Positions 1 through 6,885 of a DNA stretch of 16,532 nucleotides are shown here, piece after piece. The stretch comes from DASPUI01 sp035622995 (GTDB lineage: Bacteria; Verrucomicrobiota; Verrucomicrobiia; Chthoniobacterales; UBA10450), in contig DASPUI010000047.1 of the NCBI GenBank assembly GCA_035622995.1, positions 1 through 16,532 on the forward strand. The letters run 5' to 3'. A model generated the notes under the pieces. It was not told the DNA's origin. It made no database searches and was given only the letters and a program-made list of their open reading frames with translations. The translations under genes and the position numbers were made by a program. Positions within the stretch are counted from its first letter, which is position 1. Every line of letters starts with the position of its first letter.

Positions 1-646
1 CCCGCGCATCGCTCACTCGACACAGTGGCCAGTAATCGAGGAGCAACAGAACAAATGGCGTGGTCACCAGCATCGGCTTCGACATCAATCCGAGCAGAAG
101 CAAGATCGCCATTGTTACGTAGCGACCGATCGAAGGCGCACGCGCATAACGAACATACGCTCCAAGCGTCAGCATGAAGAAAACACCGCTTAGCACATCT
201 TTGCGTTCTGAAATCCAGGCTACGGACTCGGCTCGTAATGGATGAATCGCAAAAACCGCGGCCACGAACGCGCTTCGCCAAATCGAACCGGTCATGTCTC
301 GCAGAACAAGAAACAGCAGCAGCACGGCGATGGTGTGCAAGAGAAGATTGACACAATGCTGGGCTCCGGCATTGAGCCCGAACAGCTGGCAATCCAGCAT
401 ATGCGAGAGAGTCGTGAGCGGATGCCAGTTGTTACCGTGACTATGGGTGAACGCCCAAACTACCCCTTGAACAGTTAGCCCACTTGCTACAACCAGATTC
501 TTGTAGACATACCTGTCGTCATCATAATTAACAAAGCCGAAGTGAATCGTTTGGCCGAAAACCAGCCAGGTGATGACGACCAGCAAGACAACGACTAAAA
601 TCGAGGAACGCGCGTTGCGCGGCGAAGCGGGAGCCTGCGAGTTCAA
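1..646 (-). CDS. TMTC-like GT-C membrane glycosyltransferase, N-terminal part (cut by window edge)
   Basis: I translated the minus strand by hand: the frame is open from base 646 to base 1, about 215 residues, and runs off the window. A short polar N-terminus is followed by a transmembrane helix (about residues 16-33). A first extracytoplasmic loop then carries NYDDDRYV, an acidic cluster where GT-C enzymes place their catalytic aspartate. Further on are NNWHPLTTLSHMLD, more helices, and HPLRAESVAWISERKDVLSG. The last motif is typical of bacterial membrane proteins related to eukaryotic TMTC O-mannosyltransferases, which usually end in TPR repeats; that half is outside the window. The likely role is sugar transfer from a polyprenyl-phosphate donor onto proteins or glycans at the outer face of the inner membrane. 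The only plausible start is TTG at 646, 4 nt after the stop of the upstream GT2 gene, suggesting one operon. No clear ribosome binding site is seen. Confidence 0.8.
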   Translation of the reverse strand, partial: MNSQAPASPRNARSSILVVVLLVVITWLVFGQTIHFGFVNYDDDRYVYKNLVVASGLTVQGVVWAFTHSHGNNWHPLTTLSHMLDCQLFGLNAGAQHCVNLLLHTIAVLLLFLVLRDMTGSIWRSAFVAAVFAIHPLRAESVAWISERKDVLSGVFFMLTLGAYVRYARAPSIGRYVTMAILLLLGLMSKPMLVTTPFVLLLLDYWPLCRVSDAR

Positions 647-650
647 AATT

Positions 651-1403
651 TTAGGCAGCAGAATTTGGAAACAAGCGTCCGGCTCCCACCATCCGGGCCC
701 ATCGGTACTGAAGGGCCGTGACGAGACAGCCAAAACCGTAACGAATGCTTCGCTGGAAATTAATCGAAGACGCTTCCGGCATGTACTTTGCCGGGCAGCT
801 TACTTCGCCAATTGGACAACCGGCCCACAACACCTGCGCCAGGATTTGATTATCGAAAACAAAATCATCCGAGTTTCGCTCAATCGGCAGCCGCTCCAGC
901 AACTGTTTCGAAAAAGCGCGATAACCAGTGTGGTACTCCGATAACTTCGCCCCGAGCAAAAGATTCTCGACGAAAGTAAGAAATCGGTTCGCCACATATT
1001 TCCAGATCGGCATCCCGCCACGCATCGCGCCGCCGCCCAAAATCCGGGAAGCCAGCACGCATGGATACAATCCGCTTGCCACCAGTGATGCCATCGCCGG
1101 CAACAATACCGGCGTGTATTGATAATCTGGGTGAATCATCACCACGATGTCGGCGCCGGCAGCGAGAGCGAGCCGGTAGCAAGTCTTCTGGTTGCCGCCA
1201 TAGCCGCGATTTTTCGGATGAACTTCCACCTGGACCTTGTCGAGCGTGCGCGCAATTGCGGCTGTTTCATCGCGGCTCGCGTCATCAACCACGATCACGA
1301 GATCGACGATCCCCTGCTCCATCACCTCATCGTAAGTTTGGCGCAATGTTTTCGCAGCATTATATGCCGGCATCACCACGACAATTTTCTGGCCGTTTAG
1401 CAT
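651..1403 (-). CDS. GT2 family glycosyltransferase (DPM1-like)
   Basis: This 250-residue protein has the GT2 GT-A fold: a beta strand leading to MPAYNAAKTL (11-20), the nucleotide-sugar aspartates VVDDAS (D40, D41), NRGYGGNQKT (65-74) and HPDYQY (91-96) at the DXD position. ASRILGGGAMRGGMPIWKY, GYRAFS and a C-terminal amphipathic stretch follow. These features match polyprenyl-phosphate mannosyl- or glucosyltransferases and related cell-envelope GT2 enzymes. It has no transmembrane helices, so it would act at the cytoplasmic face. The ATG at 1403 is preceded by a weak purine-rich AGAAGAG. The gene lies 4 nt upstream of the GT-C membrane enzyme, so a simple model is that it makes the lipid-linked sugar which that enzyme uses. 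The sugar and lipid cannot be read from sequence. The 48-bp gap to the divergent amylase gene must hold both promoters. Confidence 0.87.
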   Translation of the reverse strand: MLNGQKIVVVMPAYNAAKTLRQTYDEVMEQGIVDLVIVVDDASRDETAAIARTLDKVQVEVHPKNRGYGGNQKTCYRLALAAGADIVVMIHPDYQYTPVLLPAMASLVASGLYPCVLASRILGGGAMRGGMPIWKYVANRFLTFVENLLLGAKLSEYHTGYRAFSKQLLERLPIERNSDDFVFDNQILAQVLWAGCPIGEVSCPAKYMPEASSINFQRSIRYGFGCLVTALQYRWARMVGAGRLFPNSAA

Positions 1404-1451
1404 CGCTCTTCTTTACATTGCCCGCGGCCCGGGAAGCAAATACTGCGCGCA

Positions 1452-3803
1452 ATGAAAAATCTCGTTTTTCTTCTCCTTATCCTTCCCGGAATCGTTTACG
1501 GAAAGGAACCTTTTCTGGGCGCGATCCCAGTCCAGTACGTGTCGCCGGATCAGGAGTTGGTGATCGATACGCATCGCTTTTTTCAACCAGCCAATAACGA
1601 AAAGTTAGAATTCTCTCCCACTGACGGTGTTGATCTTTCAATCGACAACGCTGCGTTTCAACTTCGGGCCAAAGTGATGCGAGCCGGTTTGTTCGATGTG
1701 GTTCTGTCGGTGGGATCCGGCAAAGGAAAGTTGACCAGCGTTTTGACCCTTGCTTGCGCTGGCGGCGGTGCGCCGTCACACCATTTTGTCTTCAAACCAA
1801 GCGTTGCAGCTGCACACAACGTTTTCGTCGCCGGTTCTTTCAACGGCTGGAACGCCACGAAAAACCCGCTGACCGGCCCAAACGAAAAAGGCGAATATAT
1901 CGTTGATCTTCCCCTCGCTCCGGGAAAGTACGGTTACAAATTCGTCGTTGATGGAAAATGGACGCTCGATCCGGCGAATTCGGAAACCGAAGACAACGGT
2001 CTGGGCGACAAAAATTCCGTGGTCACGGTAGCAAAGGCGAACTCGTCGAGCGGGCCAACCATTTACGCAGATCGGATCGATTCTGAAACTCTCGCAATCC
2101 AAGCCGCCTCCGACAAACCGCTAAAGCAAGTCTCGGCCATTTTTGAGAGTGAGGCGGACTCTGAATCAATTCCAGCAAAGATTGAGAACGGCAAGATCGA
2201 AGTCTCAATTCCTCAAAACAAAAATGGATTCGTCCGGGTCATCGCCAGGGACGACCGGGGAATGCCGACGAACGTCGTCCGCTGCGCTGTCGATCCGAAA
2301 ACATTTCATTGGCAGGATGCGATCATGTATTACGCGCTGACCGATCGTTTCGCCGATGGCGACAAGTCGAACGATCACCCGGTGGACGATCCGCGCGTGC
2401 TTCCGCCGGCGAATTTTCACGGCGGCGATCTTCGCGGGGTCCGGGATAAAATCGACAGCGGTTATTTCGAGTCGTTAGGCGTCAACACGGTCTGGCTCGG
2501 GCCATTGAACAAAAATCCGGCCGGCGCCTACCAGGAATCGCCGGAGCCGCATCGTTGGTACACCGGTTACCACGGCTACTGGCCGATCTCTTCAGAAGAA
2601 TTGGACCCGCACATCGGCACGGGCCGGGATCTGAACGAATTGGTCGATCACGCGCATGCGCATGGGATGAAAGTCATCGCCGACCTGGTTTTGCATCACG
2701 TCCACATCGAGCATCCGTGGTGGAAACAACACCGCGATTGGTTTGGTACACTCGAGCTACCGGATGGACGGAAGAATTTGCGGCTCTGGGACGAACAGCA
2801 ATTCACCACCTGGTTCGAGCCGTACTTGCCTTCCTTTGATTTTTCAAAAGACGAACCAGTCCGCGCGTTGATCGACAATTCAGTCTGGTGGGCAAACAAA
2901 TACAAGCTCGACGGATTCCGGCTCGACGCAGTGAAACATATTTTGCCGAGTTTTTGGTGGAAATTTCGCGCTGCCTTGCGCGAACGCGTGAAACGGCCGG
3001 CCGACTCGCCGCTTTATCTGGTCGGCGAGACGTTCAAAGACCGGAACGGGATCATGTCGTTCGTGGGACCGAACATGCTCGACGGTCAGTTTGATTTCCC
3101 GCTTTACGATCAAATTCAGGAAACATTCGGCGAGACAAAGGGCGAAATGAAGTCCCTCGATGATTCGTTAGGCTCCTCCGAAAAGATTTATGGCAAGGAA
3201 ACTTTGATGTCGCCGCTCATTGGCAATCACGACAAGGGCCGGTTCATGGCCTATGCGGATGGCGAGCTTCCCGTAACCGGAGTGAAAGACGAAGAAGTCG
3301 GCTGGAAAGACCCGCCCAAAGTGCGCGACCCGGGCAGTTACAACAAGATCGAACTCGCGCAGGCATTTCTGATGTCGATCGACGGCGTGCCGATGATTTA
3401 TTATGGAGACGAAATCGGAATGACCGGCGCCGGCGATCCCGACAATCGGCGTGACATGCGTTTTGGCGATCAGGTTACTCCGGATGAAAAACGGGTGGTC
3501 GAGAACTTCAAGAAGCTCGGTGCCATTCGACGGCAACATCCGGCGCTTCGATATGGCAGCCGGCGGACTGTTTTGGAAACGGCTGATCAATACGCGTTCG
3601 TTCGCGTGCATCTCGACGATCGCGTGCTCGTCGTTTTCAATCGCGCAAAGACCGATGCGCAAATCGATATCAAAGTCGCGCCGGAGTTGGCCGATGGCGA
3701 ATATGTCGATGCGCTCAGCGGGAAAAAGGTCTCAGTGCACGGTGGCAAGCTCGATTTTGCGTTGCCCGGCCAGACCGCTGCCTTTGTCAGCAAATCGAAG
3801 TAA
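1452..3803 (+). CDS. Secreted GH13 alpha-amylase-family glycoside hydrolase with N-terminal CBM48-like domain
   Basis: The 783-residue protein starts with a signal peptide (MKNLVFLLLILPGIVYG, cleavage near residue 17). An immunoglobulin-like domain of the AMPK/CBM48 glycogen-binding type follows at about 108-195 (VFVAGSFNGWN at 124-134). The GH13 barrel begins near 290 (MYYALTDRFADGD). Catalytic residues are the nucleophile D492 in GFRLDAVKH, the acid/base E526 in LVGETF, and H593-D594 in GNHDKGRF. Region I reads DLVLHH (411-416), with His where the family usually has Asn. YYGDEIGM and a C-terminal beta domain end the protein. It should cleave alpha-glucans such as starch, glycogen or maltodextrin outside the cytoplasm; layout resembles neopullulanase/cyclomaltodextrinase-type enzymes, but specificity is unproven. 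The ATG at 1452 is favoured because the signal peptide follows it directly. The motif TCGTTAGGC occurs twice in the gene, both times encoding Ser-Leu-Gly. Confidence 0.93.
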   Translation: MKNLVFLLLILPGIVYGKEPFLGAIPVQYVSPDQELVIDTHRFFQPANNEKLEFSPTDGVDLSIDNAAFQLRAKVMRAGLFDVVLSVGSGKGKLTSVLTLACAGGGAPSHHFVFKPSVAAAHNVFVAGSFNGWNATKNPLTGPNEKGEYIVDLPLAPGKYGYKFVVDGKWTLDPANSETEDNGLGDKNSVVTVAKANSSSGPTIYADRIDSETLAIQAASDKPLKQVSAIFESEADSESIPAKIENGKIEVSIPQNKNGFVRVIARDDRGMPTNVVRCAVDPKTFHWQDAIMYYALTDRFADGDKSNDHPVDDPRVLPPANFHGGDLRGVRDKIDSGYFESLGVNTVWLGPLNKNPAGAYQESPEPHRWYTGYHGYWPISSEELDPHIGTGRDLNELVDHAHAHGMKVIADLVLHHVHIEHPWWKQHRDWFGTLELPDGRKNLRLWDEQQFTTWFEPYLPSFDFSKDEPVRALIDNSVWWANKYKLDGFRLDAVKHILPSFWWKFRAALRERVKRPADSPLYLVGETFKDRNGIMSFVGPNMLDGQFDFPLYDQIQETFGETKGEMKSLDDSLGSSEKIYGKETLMSPLIGNHDKGRFMAYADGELPVTGVKDEEVGWKDPPKVRDPGSYNKIELAQAFLMSIDGVPMIYYGDEIGMTGAGDPDNRRDMRFGDQVTPDEKRVVENFKKLGAIRRQHPALRYGSRRTVLETADQYAFVRVHLDDRVLVVFNRAKTDAQIDIKVAPELADGEYVDALSGKKVSVHGGKLDFALPGQTAAFVSKSK
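2472..2480 (-). repeat. GCCTAACGA motif copy 1
   Basis: TCGTTAGGC on the plus strand, in the GH13 gene and in frame as TCG TTA GGC (Ser341-Leu342-Gly343). Confidence 0.85.
3165..3173 (-). repeat. GCCTAACGA motif copy 2
   Basis: TCGTTAGGC on the plus strand, in the GH13 gene, again in frame as TCG TTA GGC (Ser572-Leu573-Gly574), 693 bp from copy 1. Confidence 0.85.
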
Positions 3804-3830
3804 GATAAATCTGGGCACGGTGGCGGCTGT

Positions 3831-4691
3831 ATGATCATTCTCCACGATCCACGTTGCGTTGAATATTCCACGCCCGGCCATCCCGAGCGGCCGGCCCGAA
3901 TTACGCGCACCGTGCCGCTGTTAAAAGATCGTCATCGCGATTGGCAATGGCGCGAACCACGTCCGGCCACCGACGAAGAATTATTGCGCGCACATCCGAA
4001 AAAACATCTGGATCACGTTGCCAATCCCACCGGCGCCTTCGATGCCGACACTCCGGCTTATCCGAAAATTGATTTCTATGCGCGGCAATCGGCCGGAGCA
4101 GCGATCGAAGCGGCTCGGGCTGCCCTTCGCGGCCAGCGCGCTTTCAGTTTGATGCGCCCGCCCGGGCATCATGCCACCAAAGGTGGAGCGATGGGATTTT
4201 GTTATTTTGGCAACGCCGCCGTGGCGGCGCTCGACGTGCTGAAAGAGGGCGCCACGCGACTCGCGATCTGGGATTTTGATGCTCACCACGGAAACGGGAC
4301 AGAAGATATCGTCGCGCACAATCCGCAGGTTCGGTTTGCGTCCATTCATCAATTCCCAGCTTATCCCGGGACCGGCGCAAATTCGTTCGACAACATTGGT
4401 AATTATCCAGTCGCGCCGGGAACGCCGCGAAAAGAACATGTCGAAGTCTGCCGACATGCGCTCGATAAACTGTTGCAATTTAAACCCGATCTGTTGCTCG
4501 TCTCCGCGGGATTCGACGCTTATGCCGGCGACCCGTTAGTCGAAATGACTTTGGAAATCGAAGACTTCGCTACCTTCGGTAAATGGCTGAATGAAATCAG
4601 CGTTCCGAGCGCTGTAATTCTGGAAGGCGGCTACAGCAACGATCTGCCTGAACTGATCGACGCCTTCCTGACCGCGTGGGACAATCGTTAG
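3831..4691 (+). CDS. Histone deacetylase superfamily zinc hydrolase (AcuC/acetylpolyamine amidohydrolase-like)
   Basis: The 286-residue protein covers a complete HDAC-superfamily domain. HPERPARI lies at 17-24, and RPPGHHATKGGAMGFCYFGN holds the active-site His pair H113-H114. DFDAHHGNGTEDI provides zinc ligands D150 and H152, and SAGFDAYAGDP the third, D229. The transition-state tyrosine is Y268 in LEGGYSND. The family removes acyl groups from lysines, polyamines or other small amides; in bacteria the substrate is usually unknown, and chromatin is not implied. It has no signal peptide, so it is cytoplasmic. It begins 27 bp after the amylase stop on the same strand and could be co-transcribed, though no functional link is obvious. 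The stop codon TAG lies within TCGTTAGAC (4685-4693), a one-mismatch version of the recurrent 9-mer. Confidence 0.92.
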   Translation: MIILHDPRCVEYSTPGHPERPARITRTVPLLKDRHRDWQWREPRPATDEELLRAHPKKHLDHVANPTGAFDADTPAYPKIDFYARQSAGAAIEAARAALRGQRAFSLMRPPGHHATKGGAMGFCYFGNAAVAALDVLKEGATRLAIWDFDAHHGNGTEDIVAHNPQVRFASIHQFPAYPGTGANSFDNIGNYPVAPGTPRKEHVEVCRHALDKLLQFKPDLLLVSAGFDAYAGDPLVEMTLEIEDFATFGKWLNEISVPSAVILEGGYSNDLPELIDAFLTAWDNR

Positions 4692-4806
4692 ACCAGAAAA
4701 TGGTTGCCTTTTATTGGGAAAGGCCTCGGCGTGGATTGCCGCTTTTTCGTTCGTGATGCTTTTCGGTCTTGTGCTGCGATGGAGAATGGCCTAACCGATT
4801 ATCATT
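4692..4806. other. Intergenic gap between HDAC-like and cupin genes
   Basis: This 115-bp gap has no convincing gene. It contains GCCTAACCG at 4789-4797 (core GCCTAAC, one mismatch to the recurrent 9-mer) in the opposite orientation to TCGTTAGAC at 4685-4693. A short CGGC/GCCG stem followed by CTTTTT near 4729-4748 could be a weak terminator. TATCAT (4800-4805) resembles a -10 box but abuts the next start codon. Confidence 0.4.
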
Positions 4807-5190
4807 ATGCGTATTCACATTTTGATCATTGCAATTGTGCTGACGGTCAGCCTGTGCGCTTCGCCGACGCGAGCGCAAGATCCAGCGGTCGTTAATTCCA
4901 AGACGATTCGAGTCAGATTTGAAAACGACCGCGTCCGCGTGCTCGAGGCGACCTTGCCGCCTGGCGTGAGAGAGCAGGTGCACTCGCATCCGGCCTACGT
5001 GATTTATGTGGTAGCCGGAGGGAAATATCGGAACTACGCATCGGACGGCAAGATCACGGAGGGAACGTTTCAAACGGGCGACGTGATTTATCGCGACCCT
5101 TTGACCCATGCCGCGGAGAACATTGGCGATAAGCCGATGCACTTCATTCTGGTCGAACTCAAAGGGCAGGCCGGCAAAGACGAAAAATGA
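4807..5190 (+). CDS. Small secreted cupin-domain protein
   Basis: The 127-residue protein has a clear signal peptide (residues 1-23, hydrophobic IIAIVLTVSL, likely cleavage after PTRA before QDP). The rest is a single cupin beta-barrel. The first metal-binding motif is partial: PPGVREQVHSHPAYVIYVVAGG, with H60 and H62 and no glutamate in the usual place. The second region is GDVIYRDPLTHAAENIGDKPMHFILVEL, with H101. Periplasmic single-domain cupins of this size are common; they bind a metal or small ligand and may be enzymes or sensors. No substrate can be named. The ATG at 4807 lacks a Shine-Dalgarno site. It is downstream of the HDAC-like gene on the same strand and faces a convergent minus-strand gene. 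Confidence 0.8.
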   Translation: MRIHILIIAIVLTVSLCASPTRAQDPAVVNSKTIRVRFENDRVRVLEATLPPGVREQVHSHPAYVIYVVAGGKYRNYASDGKITEGTFQTGDVIYRDPLTHAAENIGDKPMHFILVELKGQAGKDEK

Positions 5191-5224
5191 AATCAAAACC
5201 TGCCAATCGATTGCTGAACTCTCA

Positions 5225-5233
5225 TCGTTAGGC
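5225..5233 (-). repeat. GCCTAACGA motif copy 3, in a convergent gap
   Basis: TCGTTAGGC on the plus strand in the 83-bp gap between two converging genes (5190 and 5274). Its last bases can pair in a small GGCA-AATTC-TGCC hairpin (5231-5243), with no T-run after it. Confidence 0.85.
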
Positions 5234-5273
5234 AAATTCTGCCGGCAGAGACGCGGCCGCCACAACATTTTCA

Positions 5274-5723
5274 TTATCGCGATCCGTTCGCTTTTTGTTC
5301 GAGCGCTCGCTGTAATCCGGCAGCAGCGTTCTCGATTTCGCCATGACCGTATTCACGCGCCCGGCTTCTGATCGCGATTAAGGCAGAGCGGCGCACGTTT
5401 TCGAAGTCGCCGAACGGGAATTTGTAGCGCGCTTTGGTTTTCTCGCCGTGGCGATCGTCGATCCCGAGATGCCAGCTGGTATATTCGGCAAATCCGTGGC
5501 TTCGAATAAATTTATTCTCTTCCTCGGCCGACGGCTGATGTTCGCTCCAATTGTTTTTCTTATCTGCGACGAAATGTCCTTGCTCGATTAATTCCTGGGC
5601 GAATCGCAATGAATCCGGATTGAGCCTGACGTCGTTGGGTAGCGCAATCGCCACCGTGGCGCATGCGCAAGCGAGAAGCGCTGGCAGCAGTCGAAAAACT
5701 CTTTTTTGATTCGGGGGAAGCAC
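5274..5723 (-). CDS. Small secreted protein of unknown function
   Basis: I do not recognise a named family. The frame is open further upstream (to 5897), but that would overlap the aldo/keto reductase. A GTG at 5723, 20 nt after the reductase stop, gives 149 residues beginning with a signal peptide (Lys-Arg, then LLPALLACACATVAIALP). A TTG at 5735 is the alternative start. The mature part is polar and charged: LNPDSLRFAQELIEQGHFV, then NNWSEHQPSAEEENKFI, GFAEYTSWHLGIDD, and a basic helical C-terminus with RRSALIAIRSRAREYGHGEIENAAAGL. The even composition and ordered helices argue for a real, folded periplasmic protein. It probably shares a transcript with the reductase, but no function follows from this. 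Confidence 0.65.
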   Translation of the reverse strand: MLPPNQKRVFRLLPALLACACATVAIALPNDVRLNPDSLRFAQELIEQGHFVADKKNNWSEHQPSAEEENKFIRSHGFAEYTSWHLGIDDRHGEKTKARYKFPFGDFENVRRSALIAIRSRAREYGHGEIENAAAGLQRALEQKANGSR

Positions 5724-5743
5724 GAGGGGAGGCAACGGTGAAG

Positions 5744-6718
5744 TTACCCAGGGCGATTTTGCAAAATATTTTCGATTCGTTGCAAGACAGAATCGTCGAG
5801 GCGGTCGACCAATTCCCCTGCTTTCATGTTTTCGCGCACCTGCTCCGGTTTTGAGGCGCCGGTGATCACGGTGCTGACATTGGGATTTTTCAAACACCAG
5901 GCGAGCGCAAGCCGCGGCAAAGGCGCGCCCAGATCGTTCGCGACCTGCGCAAGCTGTTTCACCTTCGCCAACCGACGCCGCGCTTCGTCATTTTCAAATT
6001 GAGCCCGCAGCCACTCATAGTTCGGCAGCGAGATTCGAGTATTGCCGGGATCGCCGTCATTGTATTTGCCGGTTAACAATCCCGAGGCAAGCGGCGACCA
6101 CGTCGTGGTGCCAAGGCCGAATTCACGATACAACGGCGCGAACTCGCGTTCGACCTTGTCGCGCTCGAACATGTTGTACTGCGGCTGCTCCATCGTCGGC
6201 GAAACGAGATAAAACTCGCGCGCGAACCGATGGGCATCCCGAATTCCTTCCGCGCTCCATTCCGAAGTCCCCCAATAGAGCACTTTGCCTTGCCTAACGA
6301 GGTCGGTCATGGCGCGGACAGTTTCTTCGATCGGCGTATTCGGGTCGGGGCGATGACAAAAATAAAGATCGAGATAATCGACCTGGAGACGGCGCAACGC
6401 CGCGTGGCAGGCTTCAAATACTCGCTTGCGACTCAAACCTTCCTGATTCGGCTTGTCGCCGCCCCAAAAGACTTTGCTTGAAATGACGAATGTGTCGCGC
6501 GGCCAGCCTTTGCGTTTCAAAATCTCGCCCATCACAATCTCCGCTCTGCCGGCCGCGTAGGCTTCGGCGTTGTCAAAAAAATTCACGCCCGCGTCGTAAG
6601 CGATGGTCATCAGATCCTCCGCGGTTTTGTTGTCGATCTGCTGAGCAAATGTCACCCATGCGCCGAACGAAAGTTCGCTTACTTCCAGACCAGATTTGCC
6701 GAGTCGCCGGTATTTCAT
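5744..6718 (-). CDS. Aldo/keto reductase (Kv-beta/AKR6-like)
   Basis: This 324-residue NADPH-dependent oxidoreductase has the full AKR (beta/alpha)8 barrel. The start MKYRRLGKSGLEVSELSFG is canonical, which fixes the ATG at 6718. The catalytic tetrad is D49 (FFDNAEAY), Y54, K82 (SSKVFWG) and H122 (LYFCHRPD). WGTSEWSA and the cofactor region PLASGLLTGKY fit the potassium-channel beta-subunit-like branch of bacterial AKRs. STVITGASKPEQVREN near the C-terminus contacts the NADP 2'-phosphate in this family. It is expected to reduce aldehydes or ketones in the cytoplasm; the substrate is unknown. The start codon lies only 8 nt after the 3' end of tRNA-Pro on the same strand, with no Shine-Dalgarno site, so its message must begin in or before the tRNA. 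A copy of the 9-mer lies inside the gene. Confidence 0.93.
   Translation of the reverse strand: MKYRRLGKSGLEVSELSFGAWVTFAQQIDNKTAEDLMTIAYDAGVNFFDNAEAYAAGRAEIVMGEILKRKGWPRDTFVISSKVFWGGDKPNQEGLSRKRVFEACHAALRRLQVDYLDLYFCHRPDPNTPIEETVRAMTDLVRQGKVLYWGTSEWSAEGIRDAHRFAREFYLVSPTMEQPQYNMFERDKVEREFAPLYREFGLGTTTWSPLASGLLTGKYNDGDPGNTRISLPNYEWLRAQFENDEARRRLAKVKQLAQVANDLGAPLPRLALAWCLKNPNVSTVITGASKPEQVRENMKAGELVDRLDDSVLQRIENILQNRPG
6292..6300 (+). repeat. GCCTAACGA motif copy 4
   Basis: GCCTAACGA on the plus strand, inside the minus-strand reductase gene, read there as TC GTT AGG C (Val-Arg in DLVRQGK), a different phase from copies 1 and 2. Confidence 0.85.
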
Positions 6719-6726
6719 AATTCACA

Positions 6727-6800
6727 TCGGGCTGGCGGGATTTGAACCCACGACCTCTTGAACCCCATTCAAGCGTTCTACCAAGCTGAACTACAGCCCG
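6727..6800 (-). tRNA. tRNA-Pro (anticodon GGG)
   Basis: The reverse strand folds as a complete cloverleaf. The 7-bp acceptor is CGGGCTG/CAGCCCG, the D arm is GTTC-AGCTTGGTA-GAAC, and the anticodon stem is CTTGA/TCAAG with loop ATGGGGT, giving anticodon GGG. The T arm is GTGGG-TTCAAAT-CCCGC and the discriminator is A. It decodes CCC and CCU proline codons. The 3' CCA is not encoded (next bases TGT), so it must be added by CCA-adding enzyme. Confidence 0.95.
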
Positions 6801-6885
6801 ATTTGCAGAGGCGAACATTACTCATTACCGCCAAATCGCCACCGCTGAAATTTGCGACGGTCGTGGACCGCCGCTACAGGAAATA

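Noticed and set aside
4800..4805. TATCAT as a -10 box for the cupin gene
   Set aside because: It sits one base before the ATG, so transcription would begin inside the gene, and no -35 is present.
4704..4895. Plus-strand 63-residue open frame upstream of and overlapping the cupin start
   Set aside because: Cysteine- and histidine-rich composition typical of a shadow frame; the overlapping cupin has a clean signal peptide and fold.
5238..5249. Perfect palindrome TCTGCCGGCAGA in a convergent gap
   Set aside because: It has no loop and no T-run, so it is not a convincing terminator, and one 12-bp palindrome is weak evidence for an operator.
5724..5897. Longer N-terminus for the small secreted protein, starting at 5897
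   Set aside because: It would overlap the reductase C-terminus by about 150 bp, and the added residues look like an out-of-frame shadow; the signal peptide begins near 5723.
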